Assembly: GCF_013001025.1 (NCBI RefSeq)
Contig: NZ_CP053021.1
Coordinates: forward strand, 372,001-436,000
Source of the DNA: Sphingobium yanoikuyae
GTDB taxonomy: Bacteria > Pseudomonadota > Alphaproteobacteria > Sphingomonadales > Sphingomonadaceae
Direction: 5' to 3'
Length of the DNA stretch: 64,000 nt
Shown: positions 50,303-57,295 of the stretch, piece by piece
Numbering within the stretch: the stretch's first letter is position 1
How the letters are laid out: each line of letters starts with the position of its first letter
Made by a program: the position numbers and the translations under genes
Notes under the pieces: generated by a model
The model's database searches: none
What the model was told of the DNA's origin: nothing
The model's input: the letters and a program-made list of their open reading frames with translations, nothing else

Positions 50303-51376
50303 ATGGCCGCTACTTCCCGCTTCCTCCACCGGTTCGGCGCCTGTGTGGCGCCGCTGCTGCTGTCGGCCTGTGCGACGCCGGCGCCCTATCGGGAATTGTC
50401 CTGTAGCGCGGCAGTCGCGCCTGCGCTCGCCGCACCGGATGCGCAGCGGATCACCACCACCCTGTCGGTGCTGACCTATAATATCGAGGGGCTGGGCTGG
50501 CCAGCACGCAGCGGGCGTGGGCCGTCCCTTGACCAGATAGCGGAGCGACTGGCCGCCATGCGCGCGGCGGGGACGGCACCCGACGTGGTGCTGTTCCAGG
50601 AAATGTTCAGCGGATCGGCAAAGCAGGCGGTGGCCGATACCGGCTATCCGGCAATCGCCGCCGGCCCGCATCGCACGACCCGCGCGCGTGGGTCGACCAA
50701 GGACAAGCTGCCGGGCAAATCGCATATCAATCGGGGCGAGATCGGCATCCATTTTTCCGGCAGTGGCCTCGCCGTCGCCTCGCGCTATCCGATTCTGCTG
50801 ACGCAGAAGCGTGCCTATGGCCGCAAATCCTGTGCGGGCCTGGATTGCCTGTCGAACAAGGGGATCGTGCTGGCCCGCATCGTCATGCCCGGCGTGCCGA
50901 CGCCGATCGACATCTATGACACCCACATGAACTCGCGCGGGGCTTCCCGCGCGCCCGGACCGCGCAACCTCGCCGCCCATGAACGGCAGGCGCTCGAAGC
51001 CTCGGCCTTCATCGATGCAAGCCATGACGACGCCTATCCGCTGATCTTCGGCGGCGATTTCAACATGCGCCATTCCGAACCGCGCTGGGAGAATTTCTCC
51101 CGCTATCAGGCGCTCAACCTGGTCCATCGCGTCTGCGCCGATGCCGCGTCAGGCTGCGATGTACGCATGTCCTGGGATGGCGACGAACCCTGGATGGACA
51201 CGCAGGATCTGCAATTCTTCTGGCCGGGCGATCGGGTGTCGGTCCGTCCGATCCGGGTGGAGGCGATGTTCGATGGCGGGGCGAGCGGACCGGAACTGTC
51301 CGACCATGACGGCTTCCTCGTCACCTATGAACTGTCCTGGCCGCGCGGCGCCGCGCCCCAGCCGGGCGGCTGTTAA
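50303..51376 (+). CDS. Endonuclease/exonuclease/phosphatase-fold lipoprotein
   Basis: This protein of about 357 residues has a lipoprotein signal (lipobox LSAC, about residue 21). The metal-dependent EEP fold has motifs LTYNIEGLGW, VLFQEMF (Glu), YDTHMNS, FGGDFNMRHSE and ELSDHDGFLV (His). Substrates in this superfamily include DNA, sphingomyelin and inositol phosphates. The sequence does not tell which. The ATG at 50303 has GAGGAG immediately upstream; earlier in-frame starts at 50273/50276 are less likely. It overlaps the convergent nucleosidase gene by 4 bases. Confidence 0.8.
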   Translation: MAATSRFLHRFGACVAPLLLSACATPAPYRELSCSAAVAPALAAPDAQRITTTLSVLTYNIEGLGWPARSGRGPSLDQIAERLAAMRAAGTAPDVVLFQEMFSGSAKQAVADTGYPAIAAGPHRTTRARGSTKDKLPGKSHINRGEIGIHFSGSGLAVASRYPILLTQKRAYGRKSCAGLDCLSNKGIVLARIVMPGVPTPIDIYDTHMNSRGASRAPGPRNLAAHERQALEASAFIDASHDDAYPLIFGGDFNMRHSEPRWENFSRYQALNLVHRVCADAASGCDVRMSWDGDEPWMDTQDLQFFWPGDRVSVRPIRVEAMFDGGASGPELSDHDGFLVTYELSWPRGAAPQPGGC

Positions 51377-51987
51377 AGCGCCTCGCCCAGGGCATCGACC
51401 GCGACTGCCAGCTTCTCGTCGATCAGCGAGAGCAGTTGCGTCCAGCCGAGCATGTCGTTCAACTCGCCCGGCCCATCGGAAATGCCGCGCAACCCCATCA
51501 GCGGCACGTCGAAACGCTGGCAGGCGCGGGCGATCGCAAAAGTCTCCATGTCGACCATGTCGGCGTCGATCGCGGCATATTCCTCGCCGCCCACGACATT
51601 GGCGCCGGTCGACAGGCGCATGGCGCGGATTTCGAGCGGCGTGATCAGCGGAATATCGACCGGATGGTCGATCAGCGGCGTCACCCCCTTGGTGAAGCCC
51701 AGGCGAGAGGCATCCATGTCGCGCCAGGAGACGCTGGCGACCTGATAGACCTCCCCCAGCATGCCCACCCGCGATCCGGCGGAGCCGAGCGATACAACCA
51801 GATCCGGCAGGGTGCCCGCCTGCGCCATCCGGTCGAGCGTCACGGCCATGGCCAGTGCCGCCTCGACCGGGCCGACGCCAGTCATCAACGGGGTGATCCG
51901 GGCTTGCAGATGCGGGCCATATTCGGCGTCGATCGCCATCACGAACAGCACCCGCCGTCCGCCCATCATCCCACATGTCGCCGTCAT
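51373..51987 (-). CDS. MTA/SAH-nucleosidase-like phosphorylase-superfamily protein
   Basis: This protein of about 204 residues belongs to the purine nucleoside phosphorylase/nucleosidase fold. FVMAIDAEYGPHL opens the fold, then MTGVGPVEAAL, VSLGSAGS, and the substrate motif DMVDMETFAIARAC with catalytic-type GISDGPGE follow. MtnN hydrolyses 5'-methylthioadenosine and S-adenosylhomocysteine. Some signature spacing differs, so another nucleosidase is possible. The start at 51987 follows GAGACGAG. Confidence 0.78.
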   Translation of the reverse strand: MTATCGMMGGRRVLFVMAIDAEYGPHLQARITPLMTGVGPVEAALAMAVTLDRMAQAGTLPDLVVSLGSAGSRVGMLGEVYQVASVSWRDMDASRLGFTKGVTPLIDHPVDIPLITPLEIRAMRLSTGANVVGGEEYAAIDADMVDMETFAIARACQRFDVPLMGLRGISDGPGELNDMLGWTQLLSLIDEKLAVAVDALGEAL

Positions 51988-52033
51988 CTGCTCGTCTCCG
52001 TCTCGCTGCCGCGCGTCATAGCCGGAAAAGCGC

Positions 52034-52076
52034 AAAAAATAAGGCCTCGGAAATCCGGAGACTTCCAAGGCCTTAT
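52034..52076 (-). terminator. Terminator of the tRNA-Val gene
   Basis: On the minus strand a perfect 9-bp stem ATAAGGCCT / AGGCCTTAT, extended by GGAA/TTCC across one unpaired base on each side, ends in TTTTTT. It begins 3 bases after the CCA end of the tRNA fragment, so it is the native terminator of the host tRNA gene. Confidence 0.88.
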
Positions 52077-52078
52077 CA

Positions 52079-52123
52079 TGGTGGGCGTGGCAAGGATTGA
52101 ACTTGCGACCCCTGCGATGTCAA
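52079..52123 (-). tRNA. 3' half of tRNA-Val(GAC), left attachment site (attL) of the prophage
   Basis: On the minus strand this reads anticodon loop TTGACAT (GAC, Val), the 3' anticodon strand CGCAG, and the T-arm GCAAG-TTCAATC-CTTGC. The acceptor strand CACGCCC and ACCA follow. The 5' half is absent: the sequence before the loop (CATTTCG) does not pair. This is the usual remnant left when a temperate element integrates at a tRNA anticodon loop. The intact tRNA should lie at the other end of the element, beyond 64000. Confidence 0.88.
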
Positions 52124-52207
52124 CGAAATGGACCTATCAGAAAAGCACGGTTTTCCGCCGATTTTGTAACGTCGGTTGGCGGAACATGAGAAGAACGAAT
52201 CGCGATT

Positions 52208-52237
52208 TCGGGTGAATTTCACCCGAGTTTCACCCGA
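52208..52237. repeat. TTCACCCGA iterons next to attL, candidate integrase/excisionase arm sites
   Basis: TCGGGTGAA-T-TTCACCCGA forms a 19-bp palindrome (52208-52226), and a third copy TTCACCCGA follows at 52229-52237, 11 bp (one helical turn) from the second. They lie 85 bp inside the prophage end. A separate inverted repeat TTCCGCC/GGCGGAA is at 52153-52184. No gene is seen between 52124 and 52304. Confidence 0.55.
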
Positions 52238-52304
52238 ACTAAAGGAGATGAACCGGCGGCACCCGAAACCGTGATATGACAGTGAGAATCATGCGAGGTG
52301 CATC

Positions 52305-52526
52305 ATGTCGATCAATGAACAGAGCGAACCATTCGGAGCCTGGCTACTAAAGCAGGCTGGCCGCGACGACTGGATCGGCACACTGGCGAAGCAGGCCAAG
52401 GGCGATCCGAAGTTTCATAAATCCCTCACGCCGGACGATTTAAGAAAGCGCCTTCATGACGCGGGTGCCGAGGGTGACACATTCGAGGCGCTGGATGACG
52501 CCGAAACCGAATGGTTGAATGCGTGA
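52305..52526 (+). CDS. Small YozE/SAM-like phage protein
   Basis: This 73-residue protein has the sequence FGAWLLKQAGRDDWIGTLAKQ, then KGDPKFHKSLTPDDLRKRL. It resembles the YozE SAM-like family of small helical proteins (FxxWLxxQxxRDDxIGxLA), common in phages and of unknown function. GAGGTG lies upstream of the ATG. The next gene overlaps its 3' end by 16 bases. Confidence 0.65.
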   Translation: MSINEQSEPFGAWLLKQAGRDDWIGTLAKQAKGDPKFHKSLTPDDLRKRLHDAGAEGDTFEALDDAETEWLNA

Positions 52527-52732
52527 ACGGGATCGCAAATGCAGTGTGTGTCGATGATACTCCGCAGGCAGTAAAACAACGTTGCCGTGAGGAGGGCATC
52601 CATTACTCGCTACTTTCCGAAGGACTTAGATTTGGCACAATAGTGATTTGTCGGACGCCGGAAGATGCGGCCCACGTTTTGCAGGTATACGGCGAGCGCG
52701 CCCATAAGCGCGTGAAGGGTGACCACTGCTAG
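52511..52732 (+). CDS. Small hypothetical phage protein
   Basis: I do not recognise this 73-residue protein. The visible pattern is a mixed alpha/beta small domain (AVKQRCREEGIHYSLLSEG, FGTIVICRTPEDAAHVLQVYG). It overlaps both the upstream YozE-like gene and the DUF6961-like gene downstream, so the three appear to be one translationally coupled early unit. The GTG inside its first codons is an alternative start. Confidence 0.5.
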   Translation: MVECVNGIANAVCVDDTPQAVKQRCREEGIHYSLLSEGLRFGTIVICRTPEDAAHVLQVYGERAHKRVKGDHC

Positions 52733-52929
52733 ACGACTGGGAACTATGGGCCTGCGCTCAGCAGGTGATCCAGCAGCACAAATCTGACGCGCCACGCCAT
52801 GTCGCGATCCGCATTGGCGAGTTGGCCGCCGCCGGCGATACCGATGGCGTGGAAGCCTGGAGCGAGATCGCCAGAAGAGTTGATCAGCTGATGGACTATA
52901 GAAGCGGCCGGCCGCTCAGCAAGCAGTAG
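52726..52929 (+). CDS. DUF6961-like small protein with probable CTG start
   Basis: The frame from 52726 to the TAG at 52927 encodes 67 residues: DDWELWACAQQVIQQHKSDA, then PRHVAIRIGELAAAGDTDG and AWSEIARRVDQLM. This closely resembles the small DUF6961 family of sphingomonad chromosomes and phages (WACAxxxxxxHGxxAxxH, AxxxGDxxGxxxWxxIxxR). The only start preceding the conserved block is CTG at 52726, with AAGGGTG upstream. It overlaps the previous stop. The function is unknown. Confidence 0.6.
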   Translation: MLDDWELWACAQQVIQQHKSDAPRHVAIRIGELAAAGDTDGVEAWSEIARRVDQLMDYRSGRPLSKQ

Positions 52930-53166
52930 GGGGCGCACTGATTAAAAGTCAGTGCAATATCCAATCATTTCAACGCCTGTTCCGATATATACACGATCTG
53001 TTCACGGACGCTATCCTGCGGCGTTGCCGAATTTGTCGGAATGAACCAATGTCAGTTGCGCGGGCACATTTGCGGCACTGAGGATGGTCATATCCCAAAC
53101 GCCTTTGTCCGCTCGAAGGGGTGCGCTGCCCGTCCGGAACATGCGCGCGGCTGCATTGTTTACCTT

Positions 53167-53228
53167 CAATCTAATTTACTCTCGATCTAACTTCATGCTT
53201 GATTTTAGATCTCGATCTAATTAGATTG
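53167..53228 (+). promoter_or_regulatory. Promoter with operator palindromes for the XRE repressor gene
   Basis: TTGATT (53199-53204), 17 bases, TAGATT (53222-53227). The spacer is filled by the perfect inverted repeat TTAGATC-TC-GATCTAA (53205-53220). CTCGATCTAA is repeated at 53181-53190 and 53211-53220, exactly 30 bp apart, and CAATCTAATT / AATTAGATTG (53167-53176, 53219-53228) form outer arms. The arrangement suggests autorepression. The rest of 52930-53293 shows no gene. Confidence 0.65.
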
Positions 53229-53293
53229 CAAGATAAGTCGGTAGGTAGCCGCCGACCTAATTGCGACCCGCAGTAGGCTACATGGAGGTTCAA

Positions 53294-53668
53294 ATGACCC
53301 CTTTCGGTAAAATGCTTCGGCAGGAGAGGAAGGATCATGGAATGTTGCTGGGCCAGCTTGCTGAGAAGCTGGGAGTGAGCACGCCGTATCTGAGCCAAGT
53401 CGAAACCGGCGTGAAGCCGGCCACCTCGACCATCGTCAACAAAGTTATCAACATATTCCAGCTCAGCAAAATCGATGCTGAAGCCTTGACCCGTGCCGCT
53501 GCACATTCCCAGGCGGCTGAGGTTGGGAGCATCACCATCGACTTACATCCGGACGCAGGCATCCGAGATCGCGAACTCGCTTCACACTTGGCTCTGAGCT
53601 TCAACCGCCTGTCGCCCGAAACCAAGCGACGTTTGCGCGATATGCTTAAGGATGAGAGCAATGGATAA
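53294..53668 (+). CDS. XRE-family transcription regulator (phage repressor type)
   Basis: This 124-residue protein has a Cro/CI-type helix-turn-helix at about 4-60 (FGKMLRQERKDHGMLLGQLA, then EKLGVSTPYLSQVETGVKPA). A C-terminal helical region (SHLALSFNRLSPETKRRLRDML) follows. The ATG at 53294 is preceded by GGAGG; an ATG four codons earlier lacks one. The 3' end overlaps the ImmA-like protease gene. The operator-like palindromes upstream suggest it represses its own promoter and controls lysogeny. Confidence 0.82.
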   Translation: MTPFGKMLRQERKDHGMLLGQLAEKLGVSTPYLSQVETGVKPATSTIVNKVINIFQLSKIDAEALTRAAAHSQAAEVGSITIDLHPDAGIRDRELASHLALSFNRLSPETKRRLRDMLKDESNG

Positions 53669-54257
53669 GATAGGGAGCGTCCAACGGCGCAGCGAGCATC
53701 AGATCGAGCGCCTTGCTAAGATGGTCCGGCAGGAATTAGGCGTCGATCCAGGATCGCGGCTAGCGATGCAGCCGATCCTCGAGTTCGCCTTGGACGATAT
53801 GATCGACGGGGCTTATCTAAGAGTAGCGAGCGATGGCGAGATGGGCGGTGCAGAGGGTAGGACCGACTGGCACCAACCGGTAATAACGCTCTCAGCTGGG
53901 ACATACGCGGCGCTGACAAAAGGGAATCACCGCGCACGGATGACCGCCGCCCACGAGCTCGGTCATTTGCTCATGCACACTAAGCAGCCGGTCTATTATT
54001 ATCGCGAGCGGACGAAAGACAACCGGTTAGATCCTGAATGGCAAGCAGACACATTTGCGGCAGCGTTGCTCATGCCGGCTGACGCCTTTCGAAAAATGAA
54101 GTCAGTTCGCCAAGCGATGACTGCCTTTGGAATTAGCCGCAGCGCTGCTCTGCGGCGGGCTCGAGGCCTGAAAATGTCGATCGCCGATGATTTAGTCCGA
54201 CGCAAAAGTGGCGGACATAAAAGGAAAGGGTCGAGTTCGATGAACCCGACCCCTTAG
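53661..54257 (+). CDS. ImmA/IrrE-family metallopeptidase
   Basis: This 198-residue protein carries the zinc-protease motif HELGH at 98-102 (TAAHELGHLLMH). Further on is EWQADTFAAALLMP (about 128-141), giving the third ligand region. In ICEBs1 and related elements the ImmA protease cleaves the neighbouring ImmR repressor to induce the element. The same gene order here (XRE regulator then protease, overlapping by 8 bases) supports that role. The C-terminus is basic (RRKSGGHKRKG). Confidence 0.85.
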   Translation: MDKIGSVQRRSEHQIERLAKMVRQELGVDPGSRLAMQPILEFALDDMIDGAYLRVASDGEMGGAEGRTDWHQPVITLSAGTYAALTKGNHRARMTAAHELGHLLMHTKQPVYYYRERTKDNRLDPEWQADTFAAALLMPADAFRKMKSVRQAMTAFGISRSAALRRARGLKMSIADDLVRRKSGGHKRKGSSSMNPTP

Positions 54258-54389
54258 GAAAGGCCTGGATCAGACGCGGCCCCTGAAATGGGTGAGCTAT
54301 CCGAAACCGACCACTAGACAACCGCTCAAGTAGGCGGAATCGGTTAAGGAAGCAAGAACGTGTGGCCGCATTTTTGTGGGAGACACGCA

Positions 54390-54515
54390 TTGAGCTCCAC
54401 TCTTCCCCCTCCGGGCAAGAAGTGGGTGTTCGTGAAGTGGATCACCAAGAACGGGAAGCGCATCTATGCCAGCTGGTATGGCAAGCGGGCTTTCCGGATT
54501 TTGGTGGACGCGTAA
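54390..54515 (+). CDS. Small basic phage protein, TTG start
   Basis: This 41-residue frame reads SSTLPPPGKKWVFVKWITKN, then GKRIYASWYGKRAFRILVDA. TTG at 54390 has GGGAGA six bases upstream. The sequence looks like a genuine compact beta-strand protein and not noise. Comparable short KWV..I...GKRIYA proteins are common in phages. The function is unknown. The stretch 54258-54389 before it shows no gene. Confidence 0.5.
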   Translation: MSSTLPPPGKKWVFVKWITKNGKRIYASWYGKRAFRILVDA

Positions 54516-54546
54516 CGACACCGCTTCGGGACTCGAACTTTCAAAT

Positions 54547-54581
54547 CGGCCCCAGGGATTACCCTGGGGCCGGTGGCTTTT
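54547..54581. terminator. Strong bidirectional-type terminator between convergent phage genes
   Basis: A perfect 11-bp stem CGGCCCCAGGG / CCCTGGGGCCG with loop ATTA is followed on the plus strand by GTGGCTTTT. It lies between the plus-strand early genes and the minus-strand HIRAN-like gene. Confidence 0.75.
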
Positions 54582-54605
54582 GATCCCTTACCGCACGCGG
54601 GACTG

Positions 54606-55052
54606 TCACGAATAGCGCGACGCGAGGAGGATATCACAGAACTCATCCACCGGCTCAGCTGGCACCTCGTGCGGCCGGCGCATCATCTCGCCGCGCCTCG
54701 TCGGCTGGGGCAGGGTAGGGGCCGCCCCGTCGGTCGCCACGCGGATGATCGCACCAAAGCTGTCCGCCTTGTGGAAGATCGCCTTGATGTCGGGCAGAAG
54801 GTTGCGCGCCCAGTCTGCATGGGTCGGGCTGACATAGCCGATCTGCCGACCGCGCTGCGAATAGACCGAAATGGCTGGCACACCCTCGACGAGCCGTTTG
54901 AGCGGCCGAAGGGTGACACGCTCCCCGGCGACGCAGCGATCGATCTCCGCCTGGCGCCGCGGCGCGCAGTCGGTGCGGAAGTCGGCCCCCACGATCGCCA
55001 GCCCTATCGACGGGCCGGCGGCCGGCCGAACATAGTCAGCGGCGATTCTCAT
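54606..55052 (-). CDS. HIRAN-domain-like protein
   Basis: This 148-residue protein has a core that fits the HIRAN pattern found in DNA-processing proteins and phage genomes: GLAIVGADFRTDCAPRRQAE, then CVAGERVTLRPLKRLVEGVP and AISVYSQRGRQIGYVSPTHA. The usual elements are GExVxLxxExxNxxDxxAIxVxxxxGxxIGYxP. The similarity is moderate. I chose the ATG at 55052 (MRIAADYVRPAAGPS); the frame extends upstream without homology. It is isolated on the minus strand. Confidence 0.55.
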   Translation of the reverse strand: MRIAADYVRPAAGPSIGLAIVGADFRTDCAPRRQAEIDRCVAGERVTLRPLKRLVEGVPAISVYSQRGRQIGYVSPTHADWARNLLPDIKAIFHKADSFGAIIRVATDGAAPTLPQPTRRGEMMRRPHEVPAEPVDEFCDILLASRYS

Positions 55053-55660
55053 GGCTAGAACATAATGTGAACGTTGGTCCGATGGAAGGCTTGACCGCCT
55101 CGTCGGCGGTGATATACGCCCCGCGATCCTGACCGACGTTTGCAATCGGTTGGCCGGTCAGGATCGTCCTATCGTGCCCCCCTTATTGCCGGCTCGGGCT
55201 ATCAGAGATAGCTTAGGCCTACCTCGGTGCTGATGTCTGCAACGTCCTTTCGAAGTGCAGCGCTTGGCGTTCGTCGCCATATTCCGCTTCCTAAGTAGGG
55301 ATAGATTCCCTACCCAGAGCCGTCTCGCGATTCGGTTTTAGACTGCCCGGCCCGCTAGACACCCCGTCTGCAGTTCAGTTGGTAGCGACCCGCCTGAGGC
55401 AGGCGGGGTTACCCTTGAACGTCTTCTTCTTCGCGATTATCCTGCAACTGCTCCTGGCGAGGTTCAACGTCATAGCGGCGCGCGCCAGGAGCACCTTCTC
55501 GTGACAGGTCTGGCGCTATTTATGCAGCGCGGGTACCTGAGACTTGAGCCCGGCGCGCACCCCGATATTTCCCCAAGAAATTTGGCCGCGTCGGGCTCAC
55601 CTTTCGTTGGTCGATAAACCGCAAGCGCGCCCAGCTTTAATCCTGAGAAGTGAGGTGATC
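55053..55660. other. Intergenic region without a convincing gene
   Basis: About 600 bases with stop codons in all frames of useful length. It holds two small hairpins: GTAGGGA/TCCCTAC (55295-55313) and CCCGCCT/AGGCGGG (55389-55407). The second follows AGTTCAGTTGGTAGCG, which resembles a tRNA D-arm, but no T-arm or acceptor stem can be formed. Confidence 0.5.
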
Positions 55661-55885
55661 ATGATATCGGTTTCTCTAATTCCTTGGCAGGTAATGGAAC
55701 TCCTACCGGAAGATAGGAAGGACGGCCGGACGATGCTGCTTTGGAACCAGCTAGGCGTCTCTGTCGCAGCTTGGGATGACACAGAGGGCGTCCAGGACTG
55801 GTGCCTTGCTTTCGCGGGCCTTCCCGCTGGGAGATTCCCGGTCATTGCGCCCACACACTGGTCCGACATCAATCCGCCTGTTTGA
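55661..55885 (+). CDS. Small hypothetical phage protein
   Basis: I do not recognise this 74-residue frame. The ATG at 55661 has GAGG five bases upstream. The protein is Trp-rich (PWQVMELLPEDRKDGRTMLL, then VAAWDDTEGVQDWCLAFAGL). The pattern WDD....W.......PTHW is reminiscent of short phage proteins of the DUF551 kind, but this is only suggestive. Its 3' end overlaps the convergent gene at 55869. Confidence 0.5.
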   Translation: MISVSLIPWQVMELLPEDRKDGRTMLLWNQLGVSVAAWDDTEGVQDWCLAFAGLPAGRFPVIAPTHWSDINPPV

Positions 55886-56060
55886 ATAATCTCGATTCGT
55901 CAGTATGCTGATCCTGCTCCTGGCGTTCATCATCGCGGCGTCCGTCAGGGGCGCCACGAACCGCGCGCACCAGTGCCTTAGCGCCAGCCACGACATAGCC
56001 CAAAGCCTCGAACGCGAGCCCGACCTTGCCGAGCCCGCGTGTGATCTTGCCCATGCCCAT
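55869..56060 (-). CDS. Small hypothetical protein at the end of the lysis cassette
   Basis: This 63-residue protein has an amphipathic Gly/Ala-rich N-terminal helix (MGMGKITRGLGKVGLAFEAL, then GYVVAGAKALVRAVRG). A very polar tail rich in Asp, Arg and Gln follows. The ATG shares a base with the preceding stop (TAATG), giving tight translational coupling. The function is unknown. It is the last gene of the right-to-left late operon. Confidence 0.5.
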   Translation of the reverse strand: MGMGKITRGLGKVGLAFEALGYVVAGAKALVRAVRGAPDGRRDDERQEQDQHTDESRLFKQAD

Positions 56061-56158
56061 TAGCGCGCCCTCGTCAGATAGTTCGCCAGGATGCAGGCGC
56101 TGCCGCCGAGAAGCGCCACGGTGAGCCAGAAGGCGGTCATGATGTCGATCAGGCTCAT
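56060..56158 (-). CDS. 32-residue single-helix membrane peptide
   Basis: A 33-codon frame encodes MSLIDIMTAFWLTVALLGGS and then ACILANYLTRAR: one membrane helix (about 8-27) with a short basic end. It overlaps the stop of the upstream gene (ATGT/TGA region at 56155-56158) and the start of the next (TAATG). The coupling on both sides is the main evidence that it is translated. It may be a holin/spanin-type accessory peptide. Confidence 0.5.
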   Translation of the reverse strand: MSLIDIMTAFWLTVALLGGSACILANYLTRAR

Positions 56159-56403
56159 GTCTGCGGATCTTGTGCAGGAGGATTGGCCGGCGGCGCGTTG
56201 GCGAGGCTCTGGCCCATGCGATCAAGACTCCGCTGCTGCCACCGCTCCTTGATAGCGTTGATGATGGCCATCAGGATCGCGGTCCATGCCGATGCCTCGC
56301 CCGCGCTGTTGTCGCGGATCGCGAGGCCCATCAACACCATGACGCCGATCGAGATGATGCCGAGCAGGACGATTTCGGAGAAGTGATCGTTGGGCGGGGT
56401 CAT
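56155..56403 (-). CDS. Small holin-like membrane protein
   Basis: This 82-residue protein has one or two membrane helices (about 10-29, EIVLLGIISIGVMVLMGLAI, and a weaker 36-50). A charged Gln/Arg segment and a Pro-rich tail follow. It overlaps the endolysin stop by 4 bases. Size, topology and location make a holin or holin-like role likely, but no family motif is evident. Confidence 0.55.
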   Translation of the reverse strand: MTPPNDHFSEIVLLGIISIGVMVLMGLAIRDNSAGEASAWTAILMAIINAIKERWQQRSLDRMGQSLANAPPANPPAQDPQT

Positions 56404-56942
56404 GCCGCAATCCTCGCCAGCCAGCCAAACAGGAAGGCCTCATTCGCTGCGCGGCCCTCGCACAGGGATAGATAGCGCTCACCCTGCAGGGCGTTGAGCA
56501 GCAGCAGCAGACGGCGCTCACCTTCGGCGCCGCGCTTCTTCTTGAAGGCCGTCAGCGCGTCGCGGGTCTTCTGCCCGGCTGATCCGTCAACCAGCAGATC
56601 AGCATAGTCCTTGCCTTGATTGTTCAGCCCGTTGAGCGCGCGCTGGAGGAACTGCGCCGCCACCTTCGGCCCCATGTTGACGCCGGTGTCGACCAGCTCG
56701 GCACCGATCGACGGCGAGATGGCCGCGATCTTATCGAAGCCAGGCGCTTCCACATACTGCTTCACATAGACGCCGCGCGCGAAGTCACGGGTCATGGTCT
56801 TCATCGGGCCAGTGTAGCCGTTGGCACGGGCCGTTGCGATGGTGATGCCGAAGTTGGTTTCGCCGCCTGCATCACGCGGGTCGTTCACATAGCCGCCCTC
56901 GTTGGCCAGCACGTCTTCGATGATTGCGTTGATGGTTGCCAT
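56400..56942 (-). CDS. Phage endolysin, GH108-type N-acetylmuramidase
   Basis: This 180-residue peptidoglycan hydrolase has the glycoside hydrolase 108 signature EGGYVNDPRDAGGETNFGIT, with the catalytic Glu at position 15. The C-terminal peptidoglycan-binding-like region contains FLQRALNGLNNQGKDYADLLVDG and ALQGERYLSLCEG. No signal sequence is visible, so release would need a holin, for which several candidates flank it. The ATG at 56942 overlaps the preceding stop. Confidence 0.88.
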   Translation of the reverse strand: MATINAIIEDVLANEGGYVNDPRDAGGETNFGITIATARANGYTGPMKTMTRDFARGVYVKQYVEAPGFDKIAAISPSIGAELVDTGVNMGPKVAAQFLQRALNGLNNQGKDYADLLVDGSAGQKTRDALTAFKKKRGAEGERRLLLLLNALQGERYLSLCEGRAANEAFLFGWLARIAA

Positions 56943-57295
56943 CACCGTTCTCCCCCGCGCGCCCTGCGCCGCTCAGCGATTTCCCGCTCCATCTGCGCCG
57001 CGTGCCGGGCATTGTTCGCCCGGTGCCGGATATGCCGCGACATGCGCCCGAACAGCATGAGGATGATGCCCAGCGTCATGATCGTGACAGCCCAGCCATC
57101 GAACACGCCCTGGCCGACCTGATAGGCCCAGATGGGCGGAACGGTGAGGAATGACCCCGACCCCATCATAGCCAACCCGACGCGCTCGGCAGGCTTGTAG
57201 TCGTCGTAGAACTCGACCAGCTTGTAGGCCACGATGAGCGTCACCGCGACCCGCAGGCACGTGTTGAGCAGGTCGAACACGAAGAAATCGGTCAT
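56942..57295 (-). CDS. Phage membrane protein, holin-like
   Basis: This 117-residue protein has an N-terminal hydrophobic segment (about 8-26), a second at about 40-60 and a third at about 66-84 (GWAVTIMTLGIILMLFGRM). A strongly basic/charged tail (RHIRHRANNARHAAQMEREI) follows. This layout is compatible with a holin. It is coupled by overlap to genes on both sides. Confidence 0.6.
   Translation of the reverse strand: MTDFFVFDLLNTCLRVAVTLIVAYKLVEFYDDYKPAERVGLAMMGSGSFLTVPPIWAYQVGQGVFDGWAVTIMTLGIILMLFGRMSRHIRHRANNARHAAQMEREIAERRRARGGER

Noticed and set aside
55361-55430. tRNA-like sequence (D-arm-like AGTTCAGTTGGTAGCG followed by a CCCGCCT/AGGCGGG stem)
   Set aside because: No T-arm GTTCRA motif, no matching acceptor stem, and the loop lacks U33. 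At best a degenerate remnant.
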